From the NCBI RefSeq assembly GCF_001553935.1, contig NZ_CP014232.1, positions 2,790,001 to 2,854,000 of the forward strand: a DNA stretch of 64,000 bases, given 5' to 3'. How positions within the stretch are numbered: the stretch's first letter is position 1; each line of letters opens with the position of its first letter. Under the pieces are notes generated by a model. The model was not told where the DNA came from. It worked only from the letters and a program-made list of their open reading frames with translations, and did no database searches. Source of the stretch: Actinomyces oris (GTDB taxonomy: Bacteria > Actinomycetota > Actinomycetes > Actinomycetales > Actinomycetaceae). Made by a program: the position numbers and the translations under genes. Shown piece after piece: positions 21,764 to 33,231 of the stretch.

Positions 21764-23140
21764 TCAGATACGGCTGCCGTCGGCGATTCTTCCGGGCGAG
21801 CCCTCCGCTTCCACGCGCGCCTCACCGGTGGCGACGACGTCGGCACCGAAGGTCCAGTCGCCCTCCACCGTCAGCGACTGCGCGTCCTTGATGGAGGGGA
21901 CACCGTTTGGGAACCGGGCCTCGAAGTCCTGGATCTTCTTGTAGAAGCGCGGGTCGAGACTCACGGTGCAGGCCTGGTCCGGGACCATCTGCAGCAGCCC
22001 GTCGTCGTCGACCTCATAGACGTCCGAGCGCACCAGCAGCAGGTCGTTGGTGGTCTTGACCGGCAGGAAGCGGGAGCGCGGCACCTCGATGGCAGTGGCG
22101 CCCTCGAAGGCCTCGACGGCGGCACCCATGGCCGTCTCAAGCTGGATGACCGGCGTTGAGGAGGAGTCGGCGGGGTCCACCGTCTTGCTGTTCCTGATGA
22201 GCGGAAGCCCGAGGATCCCACCTCGCTCAACCAGGGTTTCGCGCAGCACCTTGAGATCGAACCAGAGGTTGTTCGTGTGGAAGAAGGGGTGGCGGAACTG
22301 GTCGGTGAAGTAGTGCATCTGGTCCTCGGGGGTCTGCGCTGTGTCACGCAGGATGATGCGCCCGTCGCTCTTACGTACAGCCAGGTGCCCGCCTTTGACA
22401 TCGGCCGGTGTGCGCCGGCACATCTCCGGGGCGTAAGGGGCGCCGGAGGCGGCGAACCAGCCAGCAATCCTGGCCGAGGGCGCCGCACCGAGGTTGTCGG
22501 AGTTGGCAGTCATGGCGTACCGGTAGCCCTTGTCCAGGAGGGCGTCCAGCAGCCCGGAGGCAAGCAGGGCGGTGTAGATGTCGCCGTGGCCCGGGGGGCA
22601 CCACTCGAGCTCGGGGTCGGCCTCCCACTCCACGGGAGTCAGATCGTCGGCGCGCAGCTTGGGCTCGCGGTTCTGCAGGAAGTCCAGGGGCAGGCCATCG
22701 ACCTGGATCTCGGGGTGCCCGGCCAGCACCTCAAGGGAGTCCTCGCGGGTGCGGAAGGAGTTCATGAGGATCAGCGGCAGGCTCACGCCATAGCGTCGAC
22801 GCGCCGCCAGGACCTGATCGACCAGCAGGTCCAGGAAGGTCTTGCCATCACGGACCGGCAGGAGGGACTTGGCGCGATCCAGGCCCATCGAGGTGCCCAG
22901 CCCCCCGTTGAGCCGGATGAGGACCGTCTTGCTCAGCGCCTCGCGTGCCTGCTCCTCGCTGACCTCGACGTCAGCCAGGGAGTCGATCTGCGTGAGGGGC
23001 TCGATGGTCTCCTCGGGGATGAGTCCGGTGGCCCCCGCCTCCAGGGACTGGTAGTAGTGGGTGAAAACCGTGATGGCCTGCTCTGCGACACCGGCGTCGC
23101 GCATCTTGTGCTGGGATGAAGTGAGTCCGTTCTCGCTCAT
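21764..23140 (-). CDS. UTP-glucose-1-phosphate uridylyltransferase, eukaryote-type (UDPGP family)
   Basis: Makes UDP-glucose from UTP and glucose-1-P for polysaccharides and the Leloir pathway. The 458-residue protein is the long UDPGP type found in eukaryotes and Bifidobacterium, not the ~300-residue GalU type. It has VLIRLNGGLGTSMGLDRAKS (nucleotide loop, ~72-91), the conserved lysine in the LGLPLIRNSKTVDP-like segment near 325, and a C-terminal left-handed beta-helix start (SLTVEGDWTFGADV). The -10-like TAGGCT lies 7 nt before the ATG, so the mRNA is probably leaderless. It stands alone downstream of a divergent membrane-protein gene. Confidence 0.9.
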   Translation of the reverse strand: MSENGLTSSQHKMRDAGVAEQAITVFTHYYQSLEAGATGLIPEETIEPLTQIDSLADVEVSEEQAREALSKTVLIRLNGGLGTSMGLDRAKSLLPVRDGKTFLDLLVDQVLAARRRYGVSLPLILMNSFRTREDSLEVLAGHPEIQVDGLPLDFLQNREPKLRADDLTPVEWEADPELEWCPPGHGDIYTALLASGLLDALLDKGYRYAMTANSDNLGAAPSARIAGWFAASGAPYAPEMCRRTPADVKGGHLAVRKSDGRIILRDTAQTPEDQMHYFTDQFRHPFFHTNNLWFDLKVLRETLVERGGILGLPLIRNSKTVDPADSSSTPVIQLETAMGAAVEAFEGATAIEVPRSRFLPVKTTNDLLLVRSDVYEVDDDGLLQMVPDQACTVSLDPRFYKKIQDFEARFPNGVPSIKDAQSLTVEGDWTFGADVVATGEARVEAEGSPGRIADGSRI

Positions 23141-23147
23141 GCCACCC

Positions 23148-23153
23148 AGCCTA
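23148..23153 (-). promoter_or_regulatory. -10 element (TAGGCT) for leaderless UDP-glucose pyrophosphorylase gene
   Basis: TAGGCT, 7 nt, ATG, with no Shine-Dalgarno. Confidence 0.5.
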
Positions 23154-23177
23154 TCCCAGCCTGACCGCTATTGTGTA

Positions 23178-23197
23178 ACTTTGTTCGACTTTGTTCG
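23178..23197. repeat. Tandem decamer ACTTTGTTCG x2
   Basis: Two perfect head-to-tail copies of ACTTTGTTCG in an AT-rich part of the divergent intergenic region, phased one helical turn apart and about 30-50 nt upstream of the pyrophosphorylase -10. A regulator site is possible. Confidence 0.5.
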
Positions 23198-23231
23198 TTC
23201 TTGAATGAATAGGCCTCTCCTCATTTTCGAG

Positions 23232-23240
23232 TTATCCACA
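23232..23240 (+). promoter_or_regulatory. Perfect DnaA box
   Basis: TTATCCACA, the strict 9-mer consensus for DnaA, lies alone in the intergenic region between the pyrophosphorylase and the DUF2339-like gene. No cluster of boxes surrounds it, so it is a possible regulatory or titration site, not an origin. Confidence 0.4.
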
Positions 23241-23348
23241 GGGCACTTGTACCCCCTTCACGACATCGACGACTCCCCCTTACTCTCAGATGAACCGGTT
23301 GAGTGACACGTGCTCACCGCCGCGCACCGAGTGACGAGGAGAACCGTC

Positions 23349-26045
23349 ATGTCTATGCCGCCCACTGTCGGGCCGAATGTCGCCCTGGTCCTACAGCGAC
23401 TGGACCTCATCGAGAGGAAGATCGACTGGCTCGCGGAGCGCGTCACCTGGCTGACCTACTCCTCCGCCACCCCAATGCAGGAGAGCAGCGACTCCCCCGC
23501 CACGACGAGGAGCAGCAGCCCAGCTGTCGCCTCGAACATCGCCGCCGACGGCGCTGACGAGCACCACGCCGGCTCCTCACCCACCAGCGCCACCTCACAT
23601 CCGGAAACGACTCCGCCCGCGATTTCCCCGCAGACGAGGTCCGCCTCGGAGCACTCCTGGCAGCGTCTCAACGAGTCCCCTGTTCAGGCCCCGGTCGATG
23701 AGGCCCTCCCTGCGGACCAGGACACCTACCCCACGAAGCCCCCGACCTCGGACACCCCCCGAGCCTCCCAGCTTGAGATGCCCCGAGCCCAGCTCTACCA
23801 GGCCCCCGCCCCCGTGGATCCCGCGCGATCCTTCGCGGCCCAGGCGAGTTCGACTCCAGTGCAGCATGCACCCGCGGCGGACAGCACCCCACATATGCAG
23901 GGGGCCAGTCAGGTGGGACCTGGCGAGTTCGTTCAGGCACACGGCGCTGAGGCCGAGGCGGTCCCCGGCTGGGCCCAGCGGGCAATGCAGGAGGGCAACC
24001 TCGGACGCTATCTGCTCTCCGGTGCCGCAGCGGTGCTCGTCCTGTCGGCCGGGGTCAGTCTGCTGGCTCTCGTCTGGGACTACATTCCCAACCCGGTCAA
24101 GATCCTGGGACTGGCACTCATCGCGGTCACAATGACGGCCTGCGGGGCACGCCTGGGGGTCAGTCATCCCCGTCATCGTGTTGCCGCGGCGACGATCACG
24201 GGAACCGGTGGGGGACTCGGTTTCGTCGCCATCGTGGGAGCCGTTCTTCTCGGTGGAATGCTCAGCCCAGAGCCCGCCCTGGCCCTGATGGCTTGCTGGG
24301 GCCTCGTGCTCCTGGCCGTGTCACACATGACGCGGGTGCTGTTCACCGCGGTCGTCTCCACCCTCGGCGCCCTGGTGACCATCGGGTTCGCAGTCAGTCA
24401 CGTGGCGCGTCAGCCTCAGGCCGCACTCATCACGTGGCTGATGATCGGTATCTACGTCACGGTGCTGGCACTGACCTGCGTGGTCCTGTCCCGTCACACG
24501 GAGCGGATGAGGCTGGCCGCCTGGTATCCGGTGACATCGATGGTGGCAACGGCGACAGCCCTCATCGCCGCACCGATCCGGTCGATGCTGCGCGTCTCCA
24601 CCATCGGCGGCACCAGCGTCATTCTCATCCTATGCGTGCTGCTGGTGTCTCAGACGATGCTCGCGAGCACGCGGCTGTGGAGCATCGGGATCAAGACCTC
24701 GGGCTGGGACTGGGGTCCGACGGCGGTGGTCCTCATGCTGGAGTTCGGAAACCTGATGACGGAGCAGACGAGTCTCCACCTGGCACACAGCGTCGTCGTC
24801 ATCACCTTCCTCCTCGAGCTCCTCCTGCTGGCCGCAGCGGCACTTGCGACACTCCCGCCCTGCTGCCCCACTGATTGGCGCAGTACCATGGCGCTTGGAC
24901 ACGAAGTTGCGTTCTTCCCCCTCGCGCTGATTGGGATGACGATCATCGGCGACCCCCGAGTCCATCTCTTCGTCGTCGTCGCTGCGCTGCTGTGCCTGCT
25001 TCCGGCGATCTTGAACGCAAGAGCAGAACCGGCCCCGATCCTGGCCCTTCTCGGGACTGTGCCGATTCTCATGGCCCCGGGCTCTGTTCACTCCCGCGGC
25101 GACGTCTGGTCTCTCATCATCTCCGTGGTGATCTCGGTGCTCATGGTCGTCGTGGCCGAAGGGCTCGGTGACCGAGTCACGCACAGCTCTCCGCCCCCAG
25201 CCTCGTATGCCGCGCTGTCGCACGTTCAAGCACGGGCGCTGGCCCTGCGAGCGGCTCTGGCGACAGTGGCCTTCAATATCGCAGTCGTCGTTCCGTTCCT
25301 GGGCTCCGGCCTCGTGGAGGGCTTCCGTGGTCCCTGGGCGGGCCTGCGCATGGTTCCGGGTCTGGTGACGATCGCACTCATCGCGCTGGGGGCGGTCTCC
25401 AGTGGCGCCACGCCTCTGCGAGTGCTCAGTGGACAGTGCCGAGGAGCCCGTTACCGGGTGGGTCCCCACGGCGAGGCTCTGCCCGATCCGACAGGGAGGC
25501 AGACGGGAGCACCGGCACCGTCCTGGATCATCTCGGGGATGGTGGCCGTGCTGGCACTGATGACGCTCTCGTGGGCTGAGGCCACCTCCAAGACGATATG
25601 GACGCTGCTGCTGGTCGCCGTCGCTCTGGGGCTGGGAGCCAGCGCCACGTGGCTCCTACTTCCCTGGCGACGGAGTGCTGAGGTGTGCCTGAGCCTTGCG
25701 ATCGGCAACTCGTTGCTCATGTGGTTCTCAGTCATGGTGGCCACCGAGATCGGTCCGGGCTCAGTCCTCATGTCAGTGCTGGTGCTGCTGACTGGTGGGG
25801 CCTGCATCGTCCTCGGCTTCAGGACACGCCTGACGATCCTGCGCCACTACGGACTGACCCTGGTACTCCTGTCCGTGCTCAAGCTCGCTGTTGTGGACGT
25901 GGCCTCGCAGAACTCGATCATTCGAGTCATCTCGCTGGCGGCCGCGGGCGTCGTCTGCTTTGTTCTCTCCCTGCTCTACAACCGCTTCGCGCAGGAGCAG
26001 CGTCGCGAGAGCAACCAGGCCCCCATGGGGCCCGGAAGCATCTGA
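23349..26045 (+). CDS. Large polytopic membrane protein (DUF2339-like)
   Basis: An 898-residue protein chosen to start at 23349, where GAGGAG precedes the ATG by 7 nt. Residues 1-60 contain a short coiled-coil-like helix (LVLQRLDLIERKIDWLAERVTWL). Residues ~35-215 are a Ser/Thr/Pro/Ala-rich, presumably disordered region. From ~225 there are more than twenty hydrophobic segments in tight succession, starting at LLSGAAAVLVLSAGVSLLALVW. This layout is that of DUF2339 predicted membrane proteins. Function is unknown; no catalytic motif is apparent. The coding sequence is convergent with uvrA. Confidence 0.75.
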   Translation: MSMPPTVGPNVALVLQRLDLIERKIDWLAERVTWLTYSSATPMQESSDSPATTRSSSPAVASNIAADGADEHHAGSSPTSATSHPETTPPAISPQTRSASEHSWQRLNESPVQAPVDEALPADQDTYPTKPPTSDTPRASQLEMPRAQLYQAPAPVDPARSFAAQASSTPVQHAPAADSTPHMQGASQVGPGEFVQAHGAEAEAVPGWAQRAMQEGNLGRYLLSGAAAVLVLSAGVSLLALVWDYIPNPVKILGLALIAVTMTACGARLGVSHPRHRVAAATITGTGGGLGFVAIVGAVLLGGMLSPEPALALMACWGLVLLAVSHMTRVLFTAVVSTLGALVTIGFAVSHVARQPQAALITWLMIGIYVTVLALTCVVLSRHTERMRLAAWYPVTSMVATATALIAAPIRSMLRVSTIGGTSVILILCVLLVSQTMLASTRLWSIGIKTSGWDWGPTAVVLMLEFGNLMTEQTSLHLAHSVVVITFLLELLLLAAAALATLPPCCPTDWRSTMALGHEVAFFPLALIGMTIIGDPRVHLFVVVAALLCLLPAILNARAEPAPILALLGTVPILMAPGSVHSRGDVWSLIISVVISVLMVVVAEGLGDRVTHSSPPPASYAALSHVQARALALRAALATVAFNIAVVVPFLGSGLVEGFRGPWAGLRMVPGLVTIALIALGAVSSGATPLRVLSGQCRGARYRVGPHGEALPDPTGRQTGAPAPSWIISGMVAVLALMTLSWAEATSKTIWTLLLVAVALGLGASATWLLLPWRRSAEVCLSLAIGNSLLMWFSVMVATEIGPGSVLMSVLVLLTGGACIVLGFRTRLTILRHYGLTLVLLSVLKLAVVDVASQNSIIRVISLAAAGVVCFVLSLLYNRFAQEQRRESNQAPMGPGSI

Positions 26046-26070
26046 GAGCGGCGAGGACCGACGTCGAGCC

Positions 26071-26087
26071 GTCCGGCTAAGCCGGAC
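26071..26087. terminator. Short bidirectional hairpin between convergent genes
   Basis: GTCCGGC-TAA-GCCGGAC lies between the stops of the membrane protein gene and uvrA. It is symmetric and has no T-tract. Confidence 0.4.
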
Positions 26088-26094
26088 CGAGGAG

Positions 26095-28941
<2,847 letters not shown>

Positions 28942-28949
28942 GGGATTCG

Positions 28950-28955
28950 AGTCTA
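28950..28955 (-). promoter_or_regulatory. -10 element (TAGACT) for leaderless uvrA
   Basis: TAGACT, 8 nt, GTG AAC. Confidence 0.5.
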
Positions 28956-28979
28956 AGGGGTGAGCGCACATCCCGTGCG

Positions 28980-28995
28980 TCGCACATGTGTTCGA
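28980..28995 (-). promoter_or_regulatory. SOS (LexA) box upstream of uvrA
   Basis: On the minus strand TCGAAC-ACAT-GTGCGA. It matches the actinobacterial LexA consensus TCGAAC(N4)GTTCGA at all but one fixed position and sits just upstream of the -35 zone of the uvrA promoter. This fits DNA-damage induction of uvrA. Confidence 0.6.
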
Positions 28996-29068
28996 CGTGT
29001 CTCATGGCCAGGACACCGGAAGAATGACCGTGCTCCCGGGTTCTCACCACGGTCGGAGCGAGCACCCC

Positions 29069-29074
29069 TATGCT
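29069..29074 (+). promoter_or_regulatory. -10 element (TATGCT) for YCII gene
   Basis: TATGCT, 6 nt (containing GAGG), ATG. Leaderless start likely. Confidence 0.5.
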
Positions 29075-29080
29075 GAGGCC

Positions 29081-29365
29081 ATGAGCAAGATCTACGCCGT
29101 CGAGTACCACTACGTCACTGACAAGGACGAGGAGATGGCCGCTGTCCGTCCCTCGCACCGCGCTTTCAACGGCCGCCTGGCCGACGAGGGCCGGCTGCTG
29201 GCCGCCGGCCCCTATGTGGGCACCCACGATGCCCTCATCGTCGTGCGGGCCGAGGACGAGGCCGGTGCACTGGCCCTCCTCGAGGACGATCCTTTCCAGC
29301 AGGCCGGCTTCATCTCTGAGCGCATTCCACGCGAGTGGAACCCCGTCATCGGGGTCCTGGCCTGA
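29081..29365 (+). CDS. YCII-related domain protein
   Basis: A 94-residue ferredoxin-like dimeric alpha-beta barrel protein: MSKIYAVEYHYVTDKDEEM, then the YCII hallmarks RPSHRAFNGRLADEGRLLAAGPY (His near residue 24) and ALALLEDDPFQQAGF. The family is widespread and mostly unassigned; some members are chlorohydrolase- or muconolactone-like. It stands alone between the divergent uvrA and a convergent P-type ATPase gene. Confidence 0.85.
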   Translation: MSKIYAVEYHYVTDKDEEMAAVRPSHRAFNGRLADEGRLLAAGPYVGTHDALIVVRAEDEAGALALLEDDPFQQAGFISERIPREWNPVIGVLA

Positions 29366-29387
29366 TCCAGTCTGCCTCTGGCTGAGG

Positions 29388-29412
29388 CACCGGCCTTCAC
29401 GCGCGGCCGGTG
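29388..29412. terminator. Hairpin between convergent YCII and ATPase genes
   Basis: Perfect 8-bp stem CACCGGCC/GGCCGGTG with a 9-nt loop, no T-tract. Could serve both strands. Confidence 0.45.
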
Positions 29413-29442
29413 ACCCCAGTCCCTGACCACGGGGCACGGCTC

Positions 29443-31932
29443 TTAGCCGCGGTCGCCCACGATCCGGCGTCGCACCAGGTGGACCAGCTCAATGCCGCCA
29501 ACGGCCAGGCCCGCCATGAGCGCGATGACCCACCACACCCCAGGGGTGGGCCAGGCCAGCAGGAAGAAGGCGCGCACCGGTGGGGCGACGACGCCGAGGA
29601 CCGCGATCGTCCCCATGAGAGCGACCAGCCCCAGTCGCCAGCTCGTCAATGGTCTGGCAGTGAGCGTGAGCAGCCACAGCCCGCAGGTGATGAGGACCAG
29701 GGTCGTCGCCGTGGTCACCTGGGCGCGCGGGGCGTGGGTGAGCGTCAACCAGAGGTAGGTGGACAGCGTAACGGTGCCCGCCATGAGCCCGGCCGGTACG
29801 CACAGGCTGAGCACCCGCCCGAGAAAGCCCTCCCGGTAGCGCTGGTTGCTGGGGGCCAGGGCCAGGACGAAGGCGGGGATCCCGATCGTCAGTGAGGAGA
29901 CGACCGTGAACTGGCGGGGCAGGAACGGGTAAGCGACCGCCATGGCCGACACGACGACGGCGATGAGCGAGGCGTAGATGGTCTTGGCCAGGAACAGCGA
30001 GGCGATGCGCTCGGTGTTGGCCATGACGCGGCGCCCCTGAGCCACGACCCCGGGAAGGGCCGAGAACTCTCCCTTGAGCAGCACCAGGCGCGCCACCGCC
30101 TTGGTCGCCGGCGCTCCGTTGCCCATGGCGATGCCGAGGTCGGCGTCCTTGAGCGCCAGGGCGTCGTTGACGCCGTCCCCGGTCATCGCGACGACGTGCC
30201 CTCGGGACTTCATCGCCCGCACCAGTGCCCGTTTCTGTTCGGGCGTGACGCGTCCTAGGACACTGGCGCGCTCAACCGCGTCGGCCAGGCGCTCCAGGTC
30301 CTCCTCCGTCTCCTGCCCGCTACCCGCTCCGGCAGGCAGGGTACGTGCGTCCAGGACGACGAGCTCGCCGCCGTCGGGTGCGGTGACTCCGGCCTGACGG
30401 GCGACCGCGGTCACCGTCTCGGGGCTGTCCCCGGAGATGACCTTGGCGTCGACCCCCTGCTGGCGGAAGTAGGCCAGGGTCTCCGCGGCGTCGGGGCGGA
30501 TCTCCTCGGTGAGGATCACGACCCCTGCGGCCTCAAGATCATCGGGAAGCCGCGGGTCCTCCTCCCCCGGAGCCAAGGTCCAGGGCGAGCGCGAGCGGGC
30601 CAGGGCCACGACGCGCATCCCCTGCGCGGCGATCTGACGGGCACGATCCAGCACTGACGCGTTGTATCCGGCCAGGACGATCTCGGGGGCGCCGAGCACC
30701 CAGGTTGTGCCGAAGCTGTCGCGAACCGCGGACCACTTGCGGCGCGAGGAGAAGGGCACTGACTCCACACCGGCCCTGCTGCCGGCGCCGGCTGACGACA
30801 GCGCCTCTTGAAGTCCTTGTGCACCGAGCCACTCGGAATCAGCGAGCCCGTCCCTGATGGCGTCGGCGGTGGCATTGGCCTCCCCCACCGTACTGAGAAG
30901 TGCGAGCGCCGAGAGCACCTCGGGAGGAGCCTCACCGCCGTCGGGCCCCTGGATCTCACCGAGGCGGATGCGGCCAGTGGTGATGGTGCCGGTCTTGTCC
31001 AGGCACAGGGTGTCGACCCGGGCCAGGACCTCGACGGCGGGCAGCTCCTGAACCAGGACGTTACGCCTGGCAAGGGCCAGGGAGGCGGTGGCGAAGTTGA
31101 CCGAGGTCAGGAGCACCAGACCCTGGGGCACCATGCTGACCACGCCCGCGATGCCGGCGACGACCGCGTGGCGCCAGGCGCCGCTGCTCCAGGCCTCGCC
31201 GACGCTTCCGCTCAACCGCAGCTGGGACCACACCAGGACCAGAGCCACGGGCACGATGACCCAGCTGATCCAGTGCAGCACCCGGTTGGTCCCGGCCTGC
31301 AGCTCGCTGACGACGAGTGAGTACTTGCGGGCCTCCCGGGCCAGCCGGTGGGCGTAGGCGTTCCCGCCGACTGCGGTGGTGCGGAACAGCCCAGTCCCGG
31401 CCGTCACCGTGGTCCCGGACATGACCTTCGCTCCACTCACGGGGCGCACCGGCCGGGACTCGCCGGTGAGGATCGACTCATCGATCTCCAGGCCGTCGCT
31501 GGCCATAACCTCCCCGTCGGCCGGCACCTGCTGGCCGGCTGCGAGCCGTACGACGTCATCGAGAACGACCTGGCCGACGGCCACCTCGGTCTCGGCCCCA
31601 TCCCTGACGACGATGGCGCGGGGAGTCTCCAGCACGGACAGACGGTCCAGGGCACGCTTGGCGCGGATCTCCGCCAGGGTTCCGGTGGCGGTGTTGAGCA
31701 CAAGGACGAAACCGAACAGCGCATCCGCCCAGTGCCCCAGCGCCAGGACAAGCACCAGTGCGGCGCCGAGGATGCCGTTGAAGATCGTGAAGACATTGGC
31801 TCGCAGAATCTGCGCGGCGCTGCGGGAGGTCCGCTCGCGGTACTCGTTGGTCCGTCCGGTGCTGACGCGCTCGGCGACCTGGGCGGCGCTGAGCCCGCTG
31901 ACCGAGGACTCAGGGGGATGCGTGGTGCTCAC
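29443..31932 (-). CDS. P-type cation-transporting ATPase (CtpE-like)
   Basis: An 829-residue P-type ATPase resembling mycobacterial CtpE, reported to be a calcium transporter. Visible parts are the actuator motif DESILTGESRPV (~151-162), the phosphorylation site DKTGTITTG with Asp ~312, the KMTGDGVNDALALKDADLGIAMG-type hinge (cited as TGDGVNDALALKDA, ~615) and about ten membrane helices with a C-terminal cluster from ~690. The helix-4 motif that is PEGL in many P2 pumps reads VPQGLVLLTS (~268-277) here, which would alter the ion site. The GTG start lies 7 nt after TACTGT (leaderless). It neighbours the TerC exporter, suggesting a local metal-homeostasis pair, but the ion is not certain. Confidence 0.85.
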   Translation of the reverse strand: MSTTHPPESSVSGLSAAQVAERVSTGRTNEYRERTSRSAAQILRANVFTIFNGILGAALVLVLALGHWADALFGFVLVLNTATGTLAEIRAKRALDRLSVLETPRAIVVRDGAETEVAVGQVVLDDVVRLAAGQQVPADGEVMASDGLEIDESILTGESRPVRPVSGAKVMSGTTVTAGTGLFRTTAVGGNAYAHRLAREARKYSLVVSELQAGTNRVLHWISWVIVPVALVLVWSQLRLSGSVGEAWSSGAWRHAVVAGIAGVVSMVPQGLVLLTSVNFATASLALARRNVLVQELPAVEVLARVDTLCLDKTGTITTGRIRLGEIQGPDGGEAPPEVLSALALLSTVGEANATADAIRDGLADSEWLGAQGLQEALSSAGAGSRAGVESVPFSSRRKWSAVRDSFGTTWVLGAPEIVLAGYNASVLDRARQIAAQGMRVVALARSRSPWTLAPGEEDPRLPDDLEAAGVVILTEEIRPDAAETLAYFRQQGVDAKVISGDSPETVTAVARQAGVTAPDGGELVVLDARTLPAGAGSGQETEEDLERLADAVERASVLGRVTPEQKRALVRAMKSRGHVVAMTGDGVNDALALKDADLGIAMGNGAPATKAVARLVLLKGEFSALPGVVAQGRRVMANTERIASLFLAKTIYASLIAVVVSAMAVAYPFLPRQFTVVSSLTIGIPAFVLALAPSNQRYREGFLGRVLSLCVPAGLMAGTVTLSTYLWLTLTHAPRAQVTTATTLVLITCGLWLLTLTARPLTSWRLGLVALMGTIAVLGVVAPPVRAFFLLAWPTPGVWWVIALMAGLAVGGIELVHLVRRRIVGDRG

Positions 31933-31939
31933 ACGTCAC

Positions 31940-31945
31940 ACAGTA
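31940..31945 (-). promoter_or_regulatory. -10 element (TACTGT) for leaderless P-type ATPase gene
   Basis: TACTGT, 7 nt, GTG AGC ACC. Confidence 0.5.
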
Positions 31946-31988
31946 GTGAATCGGTCAAAGAGTGCCCCTCCTCCTGGGGGCCGAGACC

Positions 31989-32993
31989 TCAGGATGCCGC
32001 CTCCACGCGCCGGGCATCTGCCCGCGACTTGAGGACCGAGGCGATGACCGTGACCAGGACGGTGCTGATGATGACGCTCAGGGACACTCCGATCGACGCC
32101 TCGGGGATGGCGTGCCACTCCTGGCCCCCGTTGATGAAGGGGACCTCATTGGTGTGCAGGGCGTGAACGATGAGCTTGAAGCCGATGAAGCCAAGAATGA
32201 CCGCCAGGCCGTAGTGGAGGTAGACGAGTCGGTCGAGCAGCCCGTCAATGAGGAAGTAGAGCTGGCGCAGGCCCAGCAGGGAGAAGGCGTTCGCGGAGAA
32301 GACCAGGAAGGGCTCGCTGGTCAGGGAGTAGATCGCGGGGATGGAGTCGACGGCGAACATGACATCGGCGGTACCGATGGCAATGATGCACAGCATCATG
32401 GGAGTAATCATGGTGCGCCCGGCGTGGCGGTGAATGACCTTGCCGCCCACGAAGCCGTCGGTCATGGGGATGACGCGGGCGACGAGCTTGACGAAGCCGC
32501 TGGGCCTGTACTCCTCGTCATCGTCGTCGGGCTCCTGGACGCCCTCCCGGGCCTGGGAGAAAGCGGTCCACAGGAGCCAGGCCCCGAAGAAGTAGAACAC
32601 CCAGGAGAAGTTCTCGATGAGCGCGGCGCCAGCGAGGATGAAGATGAGCCGGAGAACAAGGGCGATGACGATGCCGGCGAGGAGCACCTCCTGCTGGTAC
32701 TTCCGGGGCACCTTGAAGGAGGACATCATGATGACGAAGACGAAGAGGTTGTCGATGCTCAGCGCCTTCTCGGTGATGTAGCCGGCCAGGTACTCCTGGG
32801 CGAAGCCCCCGCCCCACACGAACCAGACGATGCCGCCGAAGACCAGGGCCATGCCGATATAGGCCACTGACCAGACGGCGGCCTCCTTCATGGTGGGCTC
32901 GTGGGGGGTGCGCACGTGACCGACGATGTCGATCACGATGAGGGTCAGGATGATGGCCGCCAGGCCGATCCACCCCAGGATGTGGACGTCCAC
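31989..32993 (-). CDS. TerC-family membrane protein, probable manganese exporter
   Basis: A 334-residue TerC/Alx protein with about nine membrane helices. Characteristic motifs are EKALSIDNLFVFVIMMSSF (~67-85) and TADVMFAVDSIPAIYSLTSEPF (~210-230, cited as DVMFAVDSIPAI), whose acidic residues are thought to bind metal. An acidic stretch (EPDDDDEEY) lies in a central loop. TerC/Alx proteins are known targets of manganese (yybP-ykoY) riboswitches and export Mn2+. The GTG start at 32993 has GGAGG 7 nt upstream, and this ribosome site is part of the riboswitch hairpin in the leader. The 18-residue upstream extension lies inside that structure and is rejected. Confidence 0.93.
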   Translation of the reverse strand: MDVHILGWIGLAAIILTLIVIDIVGHVRTPHEPTMKEAAVWSVAYIGMALVFGGIVWFVWGGGFAQEYLAGYITEKALSIDNLFVFVIMMSSFKVPRKYQQEVLLAGIVIALVLRLIFILAGAALIENFSWVFYFFGAWLLWTAFSQAREGVQEPDDDDEEYRPSGFVKLVARVIPMTDGFVGGKVIHRHAGRTMITPMMLCIIAIGTADVMFAVDSIPAIYSLTSEPFLVFSANAFSLLGLRQLYFLIDGLLDRLVYLHYGLAVILGFIGFKLIVHALHTNEVPFINGGQEWHAIPEASIGVSLSVIISTVLVTVIASVLKSRADARRVEAAS

Positions 32994-33157
32994 GTGTTCT
33001 CCTCCGGTACGGAACTGGTACCGGAGGTCTCCTCCCGCCACGTGCACAGGCGCTCAAGGCATGTACCGCTCTGGCCGCGACGCCGGGAACGCAGGACTGA
33101 TGGGTGCCCGCACCGCCGTGATGACGACGTCGCCGTTGGTTGGGAGTACTCCCCTCC
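32994..33157 (-). promoter_or_regulatory. Manganese-type (yybP-ykoY) riboswitch leader of terC
   Basis: The leader begins just after a -10 TATACA (33159-33164). Its 5' end GGAGGGGAGTAC (33157-33146) carries the GGGGAGUA core. Its 3' side GGAGACCTCC (33032-33023) carries the GAGACC core. GGAGG (33157-33153) pairs with CCTCC (33027-33023) to close P1. The same CCTCC starts a perfect 10-bp hairpin, CCTCCGGTAC (33027-33018) with GTACCGGAGG (33010-33001), which hides the terC Shine-Dalgarno. P1 and the ribosome-site hairpin are therefore mutually exclusive. This predicts translation ON when the aptamer is closed by Mn2+. The aptamer assignment is from recalled consensus; the alternative pairings are read directly. 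Confidence 0.75.
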
Positions 33158-33231
33158 GTGTATAACGCCTGAGAGTCTAACGGGATGCTTCCTCTCGACG
33201 TAGCCACGCCGAGTCACTCATGGCTGTGAGA

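Noticed and set aside
23232-23240. Replication origin
   Set aside because: Only one DnaA box was found and no dnaA, dnaN or AT-rich unwinding cluster is present.
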